From Candidatus Rifleibacteriota bacterium (GTDB lineage: Bacteria; Riflebacteria; Ozemobacteria; Ozemobacterales; Ozemobacteraceae): 64,000 nt of DNA. This document shows, piece after piece, positions 34,094 to 43,057 of this stretch (position 1 is the stretch's first letter; each line of letters opens with the position of its first letter). The notes under the pieces were generated by a model. It saw only the letters and a program-made list of their open reading frames with translations, made no database searches and was not told where the DNA came from. The DNA lies in assembly GCA_029564115.1 (NCBI GenBank), contig JAKQQP010000218.1, forward strand, positions 1 to 64,000. The letters run 5' to 3'. Both the position numbers and the translations under genes were made by a program.

Positions 34094-35796
34094 GAGTTTT
34101 GCTGTTCCTTGAAAATAATGTGATCGCCGAGAACCAGAACATCGATACCGGTTCTGGAAAATGTATTGAGAGCGTCTTCGGGGGTCATGACGATCGGCTC
34201 ACTGTCATTGAATGAGGTGTTAAGAACCATCGGCACGCCGGTCAGCCGGTAAAACTCGCTGATCATGGCATGGTAGCGCGGGTTGGTGTTTTTATTGACG
34301 GTTTGAATACGGCTCGTGCCATCGACATGGGTTACTGCCGGAATTTTTTCGGCCCGACCGGGTTTGGTCGGGTAAGCAAAAAGCATGAAATCGCTGGAAA
34401 TCGAGGGGGCGGGGATATCGAACCATTCCCCGGCCAACTCAGTCAGAACACTTGGCGCAAAAGGTCGAAAATCTTCACGGTGCTTTATTTTTCGGTTCAG
34501 AATCTCACGCATATCACGACGGCGAGGATCGGCCAACAACGAGCGATTGCCGAGGGCACGCGGTCCGGTTTCCATGCGGCCCTGAAACCAGCCGACAATC
34601 TTGCCGGCATTGAGTTGCTCAGCCACCAGCAAAGGGATGTCATCAGACTTAACAGCTTTAAAATCGGTTGCCGCAATGGCTTTGAGAATCTGTGATTCAG
34701 AAAAGTCCGGTCCCCAGAGAGAATGCTTCATATCAAACCGACGCTCGTGGTTTTTCAGGCCATGAGCGACATGCAGAGCCGAGCCGAGGGCTGTTCCGGC
34801 GTCATTGGCAGCCGGCTGAACGAACAGGTTGTCGTAACCACCGTCTCTGGCAATAATGGTGTTGGCAACGCAGTTAAGTGCTGTTCCGCCCGCGAGACAA
34901 AGATTTGACGAGGGCACGACAGTCTTGAGCTTCTGCAGCAGGCTAAGCAGAACTTCTTCGGTAAAAGCCTGCAGAGCAGCAGCAATGTGCCAGTGGCGCT
35001 CTTCTATTGCGGCGCCGGGTGTGCGTGCCGGCCCAAAAACGGCTTCGAGACCAGAAAGATCGGTGCTGCGAAATCGTGTGATATCATTATCGACGCAAAA
35101 AACGCCGGTATCATCGAGGCGGGCAACTTTCGCAAACTGCTCTGCCATGTCTTTGGGGCGACCGTAGCTGCTCAAGCCCATCAACTTGCAGGCATCATGT
35201 TCTGAAAAACCAAGATAAACGCAGAATTTTTCCCAGAGGAAGCCGAGACTGTGGGGGTAGGGCAGGGAAAGGATTTTTTCAAGCTGGTTTTCGCGGCCAC
35301 GGTAAGCAGAAATTGAGTCAAACTCGCCGATACCATCGACAACAAGCACCAAAGCTTCTTTAAAAGGTGAGCAATAAAAGGCGCTGGCAGCATGAGCCAG
35401 ATGGTGATCGCACCAGACAAGTCTCGAACTGACATCTGAGCCGGCAATACGGTTCAATTCAGCCGGAACCTGCATAAGACAATCGTGAAAAAGTTTTTCG
35501 CCGCTGTCAGTGCCCCATTGATGAGGAACAAGGTGTCGATCGACCCCGATGTTCTGCAATCGGCCGGTCTGAGCGAACGAATAGGCAAAGTAATCGATTT
35601 CGTCAATCTGTAGGCCGGCATAGTCAAGACAGGCTTTTATCGAAGCTTCGGGGAGATGGTGAGGATTGTCGAGCCTGGCTTTTTTGCCGTGTTTGCGGCG
35701 GTTAATCCGCTCTTCTTCGACAAAGCATTTCAGATGCCCATCAACGAGCAATGCTGCCGCCGATTCGTGATACACACTGTTAATTCCAAGAATTTT
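34090..35796 (-). CDS. NodU/CmcH-family carbamoyltransferase
   Basis: 568 residues from ATG 35796 (MKILGINSVYHESAAALL), the usual N-terminus; an extended start at 35832 is possible. Features are VEEERINRRKHGKKAR, WCDHHLAHAASAFYCSPF, GGTALNCVAN and the C-terminal GPRALGNRSLLADPRR with VMTPEDAL. The family transfers a carbamoyl group from carbamoyl phosphate, through an adenylate, to a hydroxyl of an antibiotic, Nod factor or other sugar. The acceptor is unknown. Translational coupling with the radical SAM gene suggests a short biosynthetic pair. Confidence 0.9.
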   Translation of the reverse strand, partial: KILGINSVYHESAAALLVDGHLKCFVEEERINRRKHGKKARLDNPHHLPEASIKACLDYAGLQIDEIDYFAYSFAQTGRLQNIGVDRHLVPHQWGTDSGEKLFHDCLMQVPAELNRIAGSDVSSRLVWCDHHLAHAASAFYCSPFKEALVLVVDGIGEFDSISAYRGRENQLEKILSLPYPHSLGFLWEKFCVYLGFSEHDACKLMGLSSYGRPKDMAEQFAKVARLDDTGVFCVDNDITRFRSTDLSGLEAVFGPARTPGAAIEERHWHIAAALQAFTEEVLLSLLQKLKTVVPSSNLCLAGGTALNCVANTIIARDGGYDNLFVQPAANDAGTALGSALHVAHGLKNHERRFDMKHSLWGPDFSESQILKAIAATDFKAVKSDDIPLLVAEQLNAGKIVGWFQGRMETGPRALGNRSLLADPRRRDMREILNRKIKHREDFRPFAPSVLTELAGEWFDIPAPSISSDFMLFAYPTKPGRAEKIPAVTHVDGTSRIQTVNKNTNPRYHAMISEFYRLTGVPMVLNTSFNDSEPIVMTPEDALNTFSRTGIDVLVLGDHIIFKEQQNS

Positions 35797-35907
35797 CATC
35801 AACTCTGCCGCCTTACAGGTCAGATTAGCCATGCCTGGCAGAGCAATTCTACCGCATAACGCCCGGCAATCTCAACAAAGAGACGAACTTCTTTTTGCAG
35901 CTGCAGG

Positions 35908-36579
35908 TCAGGGAAGTATTGCGACGGAAGTGCCGGTGGCGATGTTCCAAAAAAGTTCTTCAATGTGGGGATTGTGCATAGAAATGCTGCCGTCGTTTGT
36001 CCAGCTGGATTCAGCACCAAAGCCGTGAATGCCTATCGGCCCACCAAGGGCGGTATCGACGGGCGGGCAGACATTTTCCTGCCATGCCTTTTCGATACGG
36101 GCTTCTTCTTCGGCCTTTACAATCTGCTGAACTGCTCCGCGTTTGGCATCGTCCGGGGCCGGGTAGTTGATCTGCAGGAAAAGGTGAAAGCGGTTGTTTT
36201 CATCTTTTCGACAGATATAATACTGGCCTTCTGGTGTTTTCTGGTCTTTTGCATTCAGCTTGATACCTATTGTGGCCCGACCAATGCCGACCGGGTAGGT
36301 TGCAACGACTATATCATCAGACAGGACAAGCAGTTCGCGGCTTCGCTTGCGAATGAGAACGAATGGGTTGAAAGTTTCGCGACTGAGGCCTGCTGCAGCC
36401 AGTTTTTGATCGAAAGATCCTATTGAACGCTCCCGCCCTTTGTAATCGAAAGGCCTGACAAATTCATCGATGATAAAGCCCCGCAAAGGGGTAAAAACGA
36501 CGATAGAAGACACAATGATGGAAAACACTGTAAATAGATATAAAAAGTAGTCTCCAAGTATAGTAACGCTTCTTTTCAT
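35908..36579 (-). CDS. YkuD/L,D-transpeptidase-fold protein lacking the catalytic Cys
   Basis: 223 residues from ATG 36579, chosen because GGAAAG lies close upstream; a longer ORF to 36627 overlaps the VTT gene. One transmembrane helix (about 10-33) is followed by a YkuD-like domain: FVLIRKRSRELLVLSDD, TPEGQYYICRKD and PIGIHGFG. Where active enzymes have GCIRM, this protein reads GSISM (Ser198 and Ser200), so both the nucleophile Cys and the Arg are Ser. It is probably inactive as a standard transpeptidase, or uses different chemistry. Confidence 0.82.
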   Translation of the reverse strand: MKRSVTILGDYFLYLFTVFSIIVSSIVVFTPLRGFIIDEFVRPFDYKGRERSIGSFDQKLAAAGLSRETFNPFVLIRKRSRELLVLSDDIVVATYPVGIGRATIGIKLNAKDQKTPEGQYYICRKDENNRFHLFLQINYPAPDDAKRGAVQQIVKAEEEARIEKAWQENVCPPVDTALGGPIGIHGFGAESSWTNDGSISMHNPHIEELFWNIATGTSVAILP

Positions 36580-36595
36580 TGTTCTTTCCGTGGCT

Positions 36596-37183
36596 TTATA
36601 AAAGATTGGCAAACCAGGCAACCGCAAAATAGCGAAGAGTACGACTTACCCAGCTCGCCAGAACAGCTTTGGTCAGTGACATGTTATAAATGCCACCGAT
36701 CCAGCACACTGCCGAATAAGGTACTGGTGTAACCCCGGCAATGAAAATGGCAAGAGCCCCATGATCGCGAAAAAGGTCGCGCCCACGACGCAGCATACGC
36801 GAGCCAAAAATTTTTCTGAATCGCCATGGACCAAAAAACTTACCGATAAAATAACCTGTTGCACCACCAAAGGCGCTGGAAATCCCTGCTATAAAAGCAG
36901 TTTTCCAGATATCCGAGCCGCCGAATGCGCTTCCAAAAACAATGAAGTCAGCCGGAATAGGCTGAATTATAACGTCTGCAGCCCAACAAAAAAAGAACAG
37001 TGCCGGGTAACCAAAGTTTTCGACTGCGTGTTTGGCATAAATTTTTATCGGAGTCCGATAAAAATAAAAAAGCCCAAAAAGGGCAACCATGCCAATAAAA
37101 ATCATAATGGCAGAAAGTCTGGCTCGTCCTGACGGGGTGAGCGCAAGGCCGTTTTTTGCTTGCAGACTGTTCTGGCGTGCCAT
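36596..37183 (-). CDS. DedA/VTT-domain (SNARE-associated) membrane protein
   Basis: 195 residues from ATG 37183, with GGAGA 9 bases upstream. Several transmembrane segments frame the VTT pattern: ADVIIQPIPADFIVFGSAFGG, then AFGGATGYFIGKFFG and HGALAIFIAGVTPVPYSAVCWIGG. DedA-type proteins are lipid-transport or lipid-flipping proteins of the inner membrane. It lies directly upstream of the YkuD-fold gene, 16 bases apart, which fits an envelope role for both. Confidence 0.85.
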   Translation of the reverse strand: MARQNSLQAKNGLALTPSGRARLSAIMIFIGMVALFGLFYFYRTPIKIYAKHAVENFGYPALFFFCWAADVIIQPIPADFIVFGSAFGGSDIWKTAFIAGISSAFGGATGYFIGKFFGPWRFRKIFGSRMLRRGRDLFRDHGALAIFIAGVTPVPYSAVCWIGGIYNMSLTKAVLASWVSRTLRYFAVAWFANLL

Positions 37184-37283
37184 CTGATAAAATTCTCCAG
37201 ACAAAATATTGCGTTTTTCCGATCTGAATAACCTTCGAAACAAATTCAGAATTTGATTAGGATAAATTTAAATTAGCGGGTAA

Positions 37284-37322
37284 AAAAAAAAAGACCGCCT
37301 CAAACGAGGCGGTCTTTTTTTT
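37284..37322 (-). terminator. Intrinsic terminator after the repeat protein gene
   Basis: Stem AAGACCGCCTC/GAGGCGGTCTT with a four-base loop, flanked by A- and T-runs. It lies just beyond the stop of the 37329 gene on the minus strand. Confidence 0.9.
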
Positions 37323-37328
37323 AAACGA

Positions 37329-37994
37329 TCAGAGTTCGGCGAGAAGCTGGCGAGCATTGTCGACCAGTTCTTTGGTCTTTGTCTGAGAGGGTTTTTCACC
37401 GGCCATGAAATGCAGAACCGGGATAATCTTTCTGAGAACGGGCTTGAAATTTTCTGTACCCTTCTCTTTTTTATATTTATTCAAATAGGTCAAAAGAACG
37501 CGAGTTTTGGTAAGTTCGTTACTCTTGAGTTCTTTGATAAGAATGTCGCAAAGAGTATCTTGAACGAAAGCCAGAAAACTATTGTTTTCGAGACGGCGCA
37601 GACCTACTACAGTTGAGGCAAAACTTGATTTGTCGGTAATGTCGATGCTGACGTGCGTAAGAAGGCGACCTTTAGAATCGCGCAATACCAGGCGAACCTG
37701 ACCATTTTTCCATTTTTCGACGTTACCAGAAGCGTGGGTAAGAAGTCTGCCTTTGGGGTCTCTGACTACCCATTTGGACTTTGTACCCCATGATTCGAGC
37801 TTGCCGATATTCCAGGTTACGAACTTACCCTTGTCGTCTCTGACGACGAATTTGATGCCCTGGTTTTTCCAGGCTTCGTAGGCTTTCGACAGGTCTTTGA
37901 TTACGGGTCGTTCTACTGAACCACTGGCAAAGCCGATGTTCAGGGTCAGAGCCATAACCATCAGAAGGGCAACCGCTGATAATTTTTTTAACAT
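37329..37994 (-). CDS. Secreted protein with three short beta repeats
   Basis: 221 residues from ATG 37994 (MLKKLSAVAL), with GGGAG 8 bases upstream; the GTG three codons earlier is less likely. A signal peptide ends near residue 25 (GFASGS). Three repeats of about 28 residues follow, each with a VVRDxKGxxxTxxxGxxExW pattern (about 45-130): FVVRDDKGKFVTW, WVVRDPKGRLLTH and LVLRDSKGRLLTH. The rest is helical. It has its own terminator. Function unknown; repeats may bind a surface ligand. Confidence 0.78.
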   Translation of the reverse strand: MLKKLSAVALLMVMALTLNIGFASGSVERPVIKDLSKAYEAWKNQGIKFVVRDDKGKFVTWNIGKLESWGTKSKWVVRDPKGRLLTHASGNVEKWKNGQVRLVLRDSKGRLLTHVSIDITDKSSFASTVVGLRRLENNSFLAFVQDTLCDILIKELKSNELTKTRVLLTYLNKYKKEKGTENFKPVLRKIIPVLHFMAGEKPSQTKTKELVDNARQLLAEL

Positions 37995-38077
37995 AAAATC
38001 CACTCCCTTTGCAAAATTACTTGCTTAAGTTTACCAAAATAAAATTAATGCGCAATAGCTAACTTTGGAAAATTTTC

Positions 38078-38086
38078 TGTTATAAT
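38078..38086 (+). promoter_or_regulatory. Extended -10 promoter of the receiver-PPDK gene
   Basis: TGT-TATAAT at 38078-38086, with a perfect -10 and a TG extension, about 35 bases before the ATG at 38121. No strong -35 is seen. Confidence 0.55.
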
Positions 38087-38120
38087 TTGGCCAAATCTTC
38101 AAGATATACCCGGAGCCACA

Positions 38121-41100
38121 ATGCCAAAAGAAGAATTGATGCAGGTCTTTAAAAAATACAAATCAGACAGCGAAATATTTCACGATCTGATGCGCTTCAA
38201 AGTGCGCGAATTATTGCTTGTCGCCACAGTGTATGACGCCTTTTCTCTTGAGCAGGACGGCTTGCTGGCGGAAAAGATTTTCGGCGAATACTTCAATCTG
38301 AATCTTACCAGTGCCCCGCGTATTACCAGTGTGACTTCGGCTGATGAAGCCCTCGAAATGCTCAAGAAAAAAGAATTTGACCTGGTTGTCGTCATCAGCC
38401 GCCTGAGAAAAAACGATACCATAAATGCCGGCCAGAAAATAAAAGCCCACTGGCCCAATCTACCCATCCTGCTTTTACTCAACGACAACACCGATCTTGA
38501 ATCTGCAGACAGCGGCGGCGACCTCTGGAACCAATACGACAACGTTTTTGTCTGGAACGGCGCCTCAGAAATTTTTCTGGCGATGATTAAATATATCGAA
38601 GACCGCCTCAATGCAGACAAAGACACTCAAATTGCCCAGGTACGCATCATTCTTCTGGTAGAAGACTCTGTTCGTTACTATTCACGCTATCTGCCGCATC
38701 TTTATTCTGAACTTATCAGACAGACAACGAAACTTGTCGAAGAAGAGCTTCAGGAAGAAACCAAAAAGGTTTTGCGCATGCGCTGTCGGCCCAAAATAAT
38801 TCTGGCAACGAATTATGAAGAGGCAATGGAGCAGTTTGAATATTTCAAAGACTATCTGCTCTGTGTCATATCTGACGTAAAATACAAAAAAGACGGCATT
38901 CTCGACGACCAGGCCGGGCTCAAACTGGCGAAAACGCTCAAAGAGCTGCAACCCGATCTTCCCATTCTTCTGCAGTCATCTGAAGCTAATATCGAAAGCG
39001 CCGCCAACCGCCTCGGAGCTTCGTTCGTCCATAAAGAATCGCAATTTCTTTCGAAGAGATTGTCAAAGTTTTTTTATCGCAATCTCGGCTTTGGCGACTT
39101 TGTCTTCAGAAATGCTCAGGGCCAGGAAATTACGCGAGCCCGCACCATGGCCGATTTTCGCAACTGCCTGCGCATTGTGCCCGCTGAGTCTATCGAATTC
39201 CATGCCAGCCGCAACCATTTTTCGACCTGGCTGCTCGCTCGTGGTGAAGTTCAAACCGCCAAGGTCGTATCACGAATTCACGTCAATGAGTTTGATGAAG
39301 TAGAGTCACTGCGCGACTTTTTGATAAATATGGGCAACTGGGTTTTCAGAATGAAAACGCGCGGCAAAGTTATTTCGTTTGATAAATCTTTTATTGGCGA
39401 GAACCGTCATCACATAAGCAAGCTGGCAGAGGGCGCCATTGGTGGCAAAGGGCGCGGCATCGCCTTCATGAATTATCTGCTTTACAATTCTTCGATGCTC
39501 GAATCAGTTCCCGATATTGTCATTCGCATTCCCGAGACCTTCATCATCGGTGTCGATGAATTCACAAACTTTATCACCACCAACGACCTTGCCGACTTTG
39601 TCGTCTCAGAAAAAGATTATGACAATCTGAAGCGCCGTTTTCTCGACAGCCGGCTCTCAGAAAAAATTCTCAACCGCCTGCGAATTGTTCTGCAGAAAGT
39701 TACTTACCCACTGGCCGTCAGATCTTCAGGCGTTCTCGAAGACGCAGTGTCACACTCGATGTCGGGGCTTTATGAAACTTTTTTTATCCCTAACAATCAT
39801 CCCGACCCTGAAGTGCGCCTCAAACAGCTCGAAGAAGCCATCAAGCTCGTTTATGCCTCCGTTTACTCGAACGAGGCCCGCGAATATTACGATGCCATAC
39901 ACTACAACATCGAAGAAGAAAAAATGGCAGTGGTCATACAGCAGATCGTTGGGCGACGCTACGGCACCCGTTTTTACCCGATGATAAGCGGCGTTGGCCA
40001 GTCATACAACTATTACCCGTTTTCTTACATGAACCCTGAAGATGGCGTGGGAATGCTCGTTCTCGGCCTTGGCAGGCAGGTCGTGGGAGGAGGGCCATCG
40101 TTCAGATTCTGCCCCTCATACCCCAAACTGGAGATTCTGACCCCCGAAGAACTGGTAAAAAACTCGCAACGAAACTTTCTCGCTCTCGACCTCGAAAAAA
40201 ACACCATCAATCTTTTTGCCGGCGAAGACGCGACTCTCATAAAACTCGACCTCAAGATGGCCGAGCAAGACGGCACTTTAAGCGATGTAGCCTCAACCTG
40301 GAACTTCGAAGATGGCCGACTTGAACCGGGTATTCTGGCACAAGGCCCCAGAGTGATCAACTTCGCGAACATTCTGCAATACGAAACATATCCGCTTGCC
40401 AGGGCGGTCAAACACATACTCGATGTCTCTACAGAAGCTCTCGAAGCGCCAGTAGAAATAGAATTCGCCGTAGATATCGATAGTGAAGGTTCCTCAAACC
40501 CGGTATTTTATCTTTTGCAGCTCAAGCACATGCTAAGAGACTCTGAAGATTGCAATATCAACAAAACCGAAATTAAACGGGAAAATCTTCTTTTATACGC
40601 AGATACCGGCATGGGCAACGGCAAAATAGAAGAAATCAGCGATATAGTCTGGATAGACCCTGAAATCTTCGACAAGGCCTGCACAGAAGAAATGGCGGCA
40701 GAGGTACAGGCGTTCAACCTCAAGCTCAAGGAAGAAGGGCGCAAATACGTCCTGCTTGGCCCCGGCCGCTGGGGCACTCGTGATCGCTGGCTTGGAATAC
40801 CCATAACCTGGCCGCAGGCTTCATACGCCGAAGTCATTGTCGAATACTCGCTTGAAGGCTTTCGAGTCGATGCTTCTATGGGCTCGCATTTTTTCCATAA
40901 TGTTACGACAATGAATATCGGGTATTTTTCGGTTCGCCAGGATTCAGGCGACGGCTTCATAGACTGGGACTGGCTGCGCTGCCAACCCGTCGCCGGTCGT
41001 AAAAAGTATTTCACTCATACCAGGCTCGATAAAAAACTCGGTGTTTTGATGGATGGTAGAAAAGGCATCTTTGCCGTCTACAAAGACCTCGAAGAATCAA

Positions 41101-41156
41101 AGACTGTCGAGGCCGATTGCGTTGATATCAACGCCTTGAACAGCGGCATGTTCTGA
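38121..41156 (+). CDS. Two receiver-like domains fused to a PEP/pyruvate-binding (PPDK_N) domain
   Basis: 1011 residues. A first receiver-like fold (about 30-150) lacks the phosphoacceptor Asp (VVVISRLRK). A second receiver (about 175-320) keeps VEDS, the acceptor in ISDVKYKKDG (about 251) and the Lys in FVHKES. An ATP-grasp PPDK_N domain (about 435-800) has GGKGRGIAFMNYLL and PLAVRSSGVLEDA. The C-terminus (about 870-960) has GPGRWGTRDRW. I see no swivelling phospho-His motif (TCHA-type) or PEP-binding barrel, so it is not a full PEP synthase. It may be a phosphorylation-controlled nucleotide-dependent enzyme. The substrate is unknown. Confidence 0.85.
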   Translation: MPKEELMQVFKKYKSDSEIFHDLMRFKVRELLLVATVYDAFSLEQDGLLAEKIFGEYFNLNLTSAPRITSVTSADEALEMLKKKEFDLVVVISRLRKNDTINAGQKIKAHWPNLPILLLLNDNTDLESADSGGDLWNQYDNVFVWNGASEIFLAMIKYIEDRLNADKDTQIAQVRIILLVEDSVRYYSRYLPHLYSELIRQTTKLVEEELQEETKKVLRMRCRPKIILATNYEEAMEQFEYFKDYLLCVISDVKYKKDGILDDQAGLKLAKTLKELQPDLPILLQSSEANIESAANRLGASFVHKESQFLSKRLSKFFYRNLGFGDFVFRNAQGQEITRARTMADFRNCLRIVPAESIEFHASRNHFSTWLLARGEVQTAKVVSRIHVNEFDEVESLRDFLINMGNWVFRMKTRGKVISFDKSFIGENRHHISKLAEGAIGGKGRGIAFMNYLLYNSSMLESVPDIVIRIPETFIIGVDEFTNFITTNDLADFVVSEKDYDNLKRRFLDSRLSEKILNRLRIVLQKVTYPLAVRSSGVLEDAVSHSMSGLYETFFIPNNHPDPEVRLKQLEEAIKLVYASVYSNEAREYYDAIHYNIEEEKMAVVIQQIVGRRYGTRFYPMISGVGQSYNYYPFSYMNPEDGVGMLVLGLGRQVVGGGPSFRFCPSYPKLEILTPEELVKNSQRNFLALDLEKNTINLFAGEDATLIKLDLKMAEQDGTLSDVASTWNFEDGRLEPGILAQGPRVINFANILQYETYPLARAVKHILDVSTEALEAPVEIEFAVDIDSEGSSNPVFYLLQLKHMLRDSEDCNINKTEIKRENLLLYADTGMGNGKIEEISDIVWIDPEIFDKACTEEMAAEVQAFNLKLKEEGRKYVLLGPGRWGTRDRWLGIPITWPQASYAEVIVEYSLEGFRVDASMGSHFFHNVTTMNIGYFSVRQDSGDGFIDWDWLRCQPVAGRKKYFTHTRLDKKLGVLMDGRKGIFAVYKDLEESKTVEADCVDINALNSGMF

Positions 41157-41266
41157 AACATCCGCCCGCGACTCGCCTGTTTTTGCACATAAACTACGTT
41201 AAAAATCGAAAATCTGGGCATTTGCCACTAATCTGGCACTGTATTCGCAAAAGTTATTTGCGGGCA

Positions 41267-41295
41267 TTGCCATCACCGCTTTTTTTGGGTAAACT
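41267..41295 (+). promoter_or_regulatory. Sigma70-like promoter of the 41335 gene
   Basis: TTGCCA at 41267-41272, a 17-base spacer and TAAACT at 41290-41295, about 40 bases before the ATG. Confidence 0.55.
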
Positions 41296-41334
41296 GTGCC
41301 CGTTGGCATTTGAAAATCGAGGCGCCACAGGGCA

Positions 41335-41916
41335 ATGACTACCGAGCTGCTGAAAAACCGCTACGAGTTTACCCGCGACGGGCGGGCCATAATTGACATC
41401 AGTGTTGAATCGATCAGCGACCTGTTCAACAGCTTTGACAAAAAAGCCACTTTTACCAAAAGAGAGCTTGACCAGGACTTTGTCGAATACGTAATCGACT
41501 GTGTCAAAGAAATCGGCGAGGTCGATTTCGTCATCAGAATCACTATCGATCGCGAATACAACATGTTGCAGGAAAACATTCTTCGTAAAGCAATGGTCAA
41601 TCACTTCATGTTTCAACACGAAGTTGAACGCCGCAATCTTCGCAAAGAATTTCGCAAGTTCTCGACTCTTCTTGTGCTCGGTATTGCTCTGATGCTGGCT
41701 GTGTCATATTACCAGTTTCCGGAAGGCAACGAAGTTGAGCTCTGGCAAAAAATCCTTCAGGAAGGGCTGGTCATCGCCTCCTGGGTAGCCTTCTGGGAAG
41801 CCTTCACCTCACTGATCTTCGGCTTCAGCCCGTTTTATCAGAAAAGTGGCATTTACGGCAAAATTGTCGCTGCTGAAGTGCGGGTGCTCAATAATCTTGG
41901 CCGTATAGAATTGTAA
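41335..41916 (+). CDS. Membrane protein of unknown function
   Basis: 193 residues. A soluble N-terminal part (about 1-100, alternating acidic and basic) leads to two transmembrane helices (about 118-137, LLVLGIALMLAVSYYQF, and about 143-168, LVIASWVAFWEAFTSLIFG). The N-terminus and the tail are likely cytoplasmic. No family is recognised. The MOSC gene follows after 16 bases, so they probably share a transcript. Confidence 0.72.
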   Translation: MTTELLKNRYEFTRDGRAIIDISVESISDLFNSFDKKATFTKRELDQDFVEYVIDCVKEIGEVDFVIRITIDREYNMLQENILRKAMVNHFMFQHEVERRNLRKEFRKFSTLLVLGIALMLAVSYYQFPEGNEVELWQKILQEGLVIASWVAFWEAFTSLIFGFSPFYQKSGIYGKIVAAEVRVLNNLGRIEL

Positions 41917-41932
41917 TTTAGAGGTCTCAAAC

Positions 41933-42385
41933 ATGGCACGTGTTCACAGCATATTCATCAGTTCAAGAGTCGGTGGAGGGCTTGAACAGCGCAACAGCGT
42001 CAAAGCAGTTCAATTCTGCGGTCTTGAAGGTGATCGCTATTATCGACAGCATGATACGGCTCCCGGCAACCCGAACGCAGTAACCCTGATCGATCTTGAA
42101 CAGGTCTACCAGTGTAACTCAATTCTTCAGACCAGCTTCTCCCCACAAGATTTTCGCCGCAACATCATCACCGCAGAAGCAGACCTCAACAGTCTTGTTG
42201 GCCGTGATTTCTGCGTTGGCAGCGTTACCTTGCGCGGTTTCGAACTTTGCGAACCCTGCCGGTATATTTCCGAACTGCTGCATGCTGATCTGTTGGCCGG
42301 TATGGCGCTGCGTGGCGGTTTGCGTGCCTGGATAATCAGCGGTGGCACCATCGAAGTCGATGATTTGATAGCAGAACAACCTTAA
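41933..42385 (+). CDS. MOSC-domain protein
   Basis: 150 residues. FCGLEGDRY (about 29), DFRRNIITA and the Cys-containing CEPCRYISEL (about 103) are typical of stand-alone MOSC domains, related to molybdenum-cofactor sulfurase C-termini. The conserved Cys is a candidate sulfur carrier or cofactor ligand. A GAGGTC site precedes the ATG. It probably belongs with the flanking membrane-protein genes in one transcript, but no molybdenum enzyme is in this window. Confidence 0.85.
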   Translation: MARVHSIFISSRVGGGLEQRNSVKAVQFCGLEGDRYYRQHDTAPGNPNAVTLIDLEQVYQCNSILQTSFSPQDFRRNIITAEADLNSLVGRDFCVGSVTLRGFELCEPCRYISELLHADLLAGMALRGGLRAWIISGGTIEVDDLIAEQP

Positions 42386-42413
42386 ACTCAAAAACCCAAA
42401 TACAGGAACAATC

Positions 42414-42944
42414 ATGGAAACTTATGTCGCCTTTGTTACAGCTTATCCGCTCGTTTCGGCAATGCTGCAATTTGCAGTGCTCGGCACCTTCGGTGATGTC
42501 ATCGCCGGCTGGATCATCGCCAGACGTATTTTTGCGCCATTCGGCCTGAAAACGCTGCTGTTGAAGATGCTGGAATGGGCTTTTCTTGCCGTGTTGATCA
42601 AATACGCCTTTGCTGGCTTCAACGGGTTCATCGACAAACTTGTCGCCGAAAAAATGCTGCCGCAGCTTGCCGGCCCGGCCCGGGCCATTGCCGTTTCGAC
42701 AGCCATGAACCTGCAGTTCGGCCCCTTTCTGGTATTGATGCATCGCTGGCTCGACAACCTCGTGGCCGGCAAAAAAAACTGGGCCAACATCGACAAGGGC
42801 TTTATGTCACTTCTCTGGTTCTGGATCCCGGCTCATTCTGTCACTTTCAGTCTGGCCCGACCATACCAGATCGGCCTGGCCGCCGTCTGGTCAGTCGCCC
42901 TCGGCGTAATACTGGGCTTTTACAACCGTAAAAAGTCGGCATAA
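42414..42944 (+). CDS. Mpv17/PMP22-like membrane protein
   Basis: 176 residues with about four hydrophobic segments. The C-terminal part WFWIPAHSVTFSLARPYQIGLAAVWSVALG resembles the WxxWPxxQxxNFxxVPxxxR motif of the eukaryotic Mpv17/PMP22 family, with a Pro-containing WIPAHSVTF core. The bacterial role is unknown. AGGAAC lies before the ATG. It is the last gene before a bidirectional terminator. Confidence 0.6.
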   Translation: METYVAFVTAYPLVSAMLQFAVLGTFGDVIAGWIIARRIFAPFGLKTLLLKMLEWAFLAVLIKYAFAGFNGFIDKLVAEKMLPQLAGPARAIAVSTAMNLQFGPFLVLMHRWLDNLVAGKKNWANIDKGFMSLLWFWIPAHSVTFSLARPYQIGLAAVWSVALGVILGFYNRKKSA

Positions 42945-42997
42945 GGGCTCTATTTATACCTTTCTGAAGCGCAAAATTCTCACCCTTTCCAGAAAAT

Positions 42998-43037
42998 AAA
43001 AACGCGAAGCAATCCTGGCGGGCTGCTTCGCGTTTTT
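42998..43037. terminator. Bidirectional intrinsic terminator
   Basis: Stem AAAAACGCGAAGCA (42998-43011) pairs with TGCTTCGCGTTTTT (43024-43037). It separates the convergent Mpv17-like and nitroreductase genes. Confidence 0.88.
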
Positions 43038-43057
43038 GTAAGCTGTAAAACGTCGAG

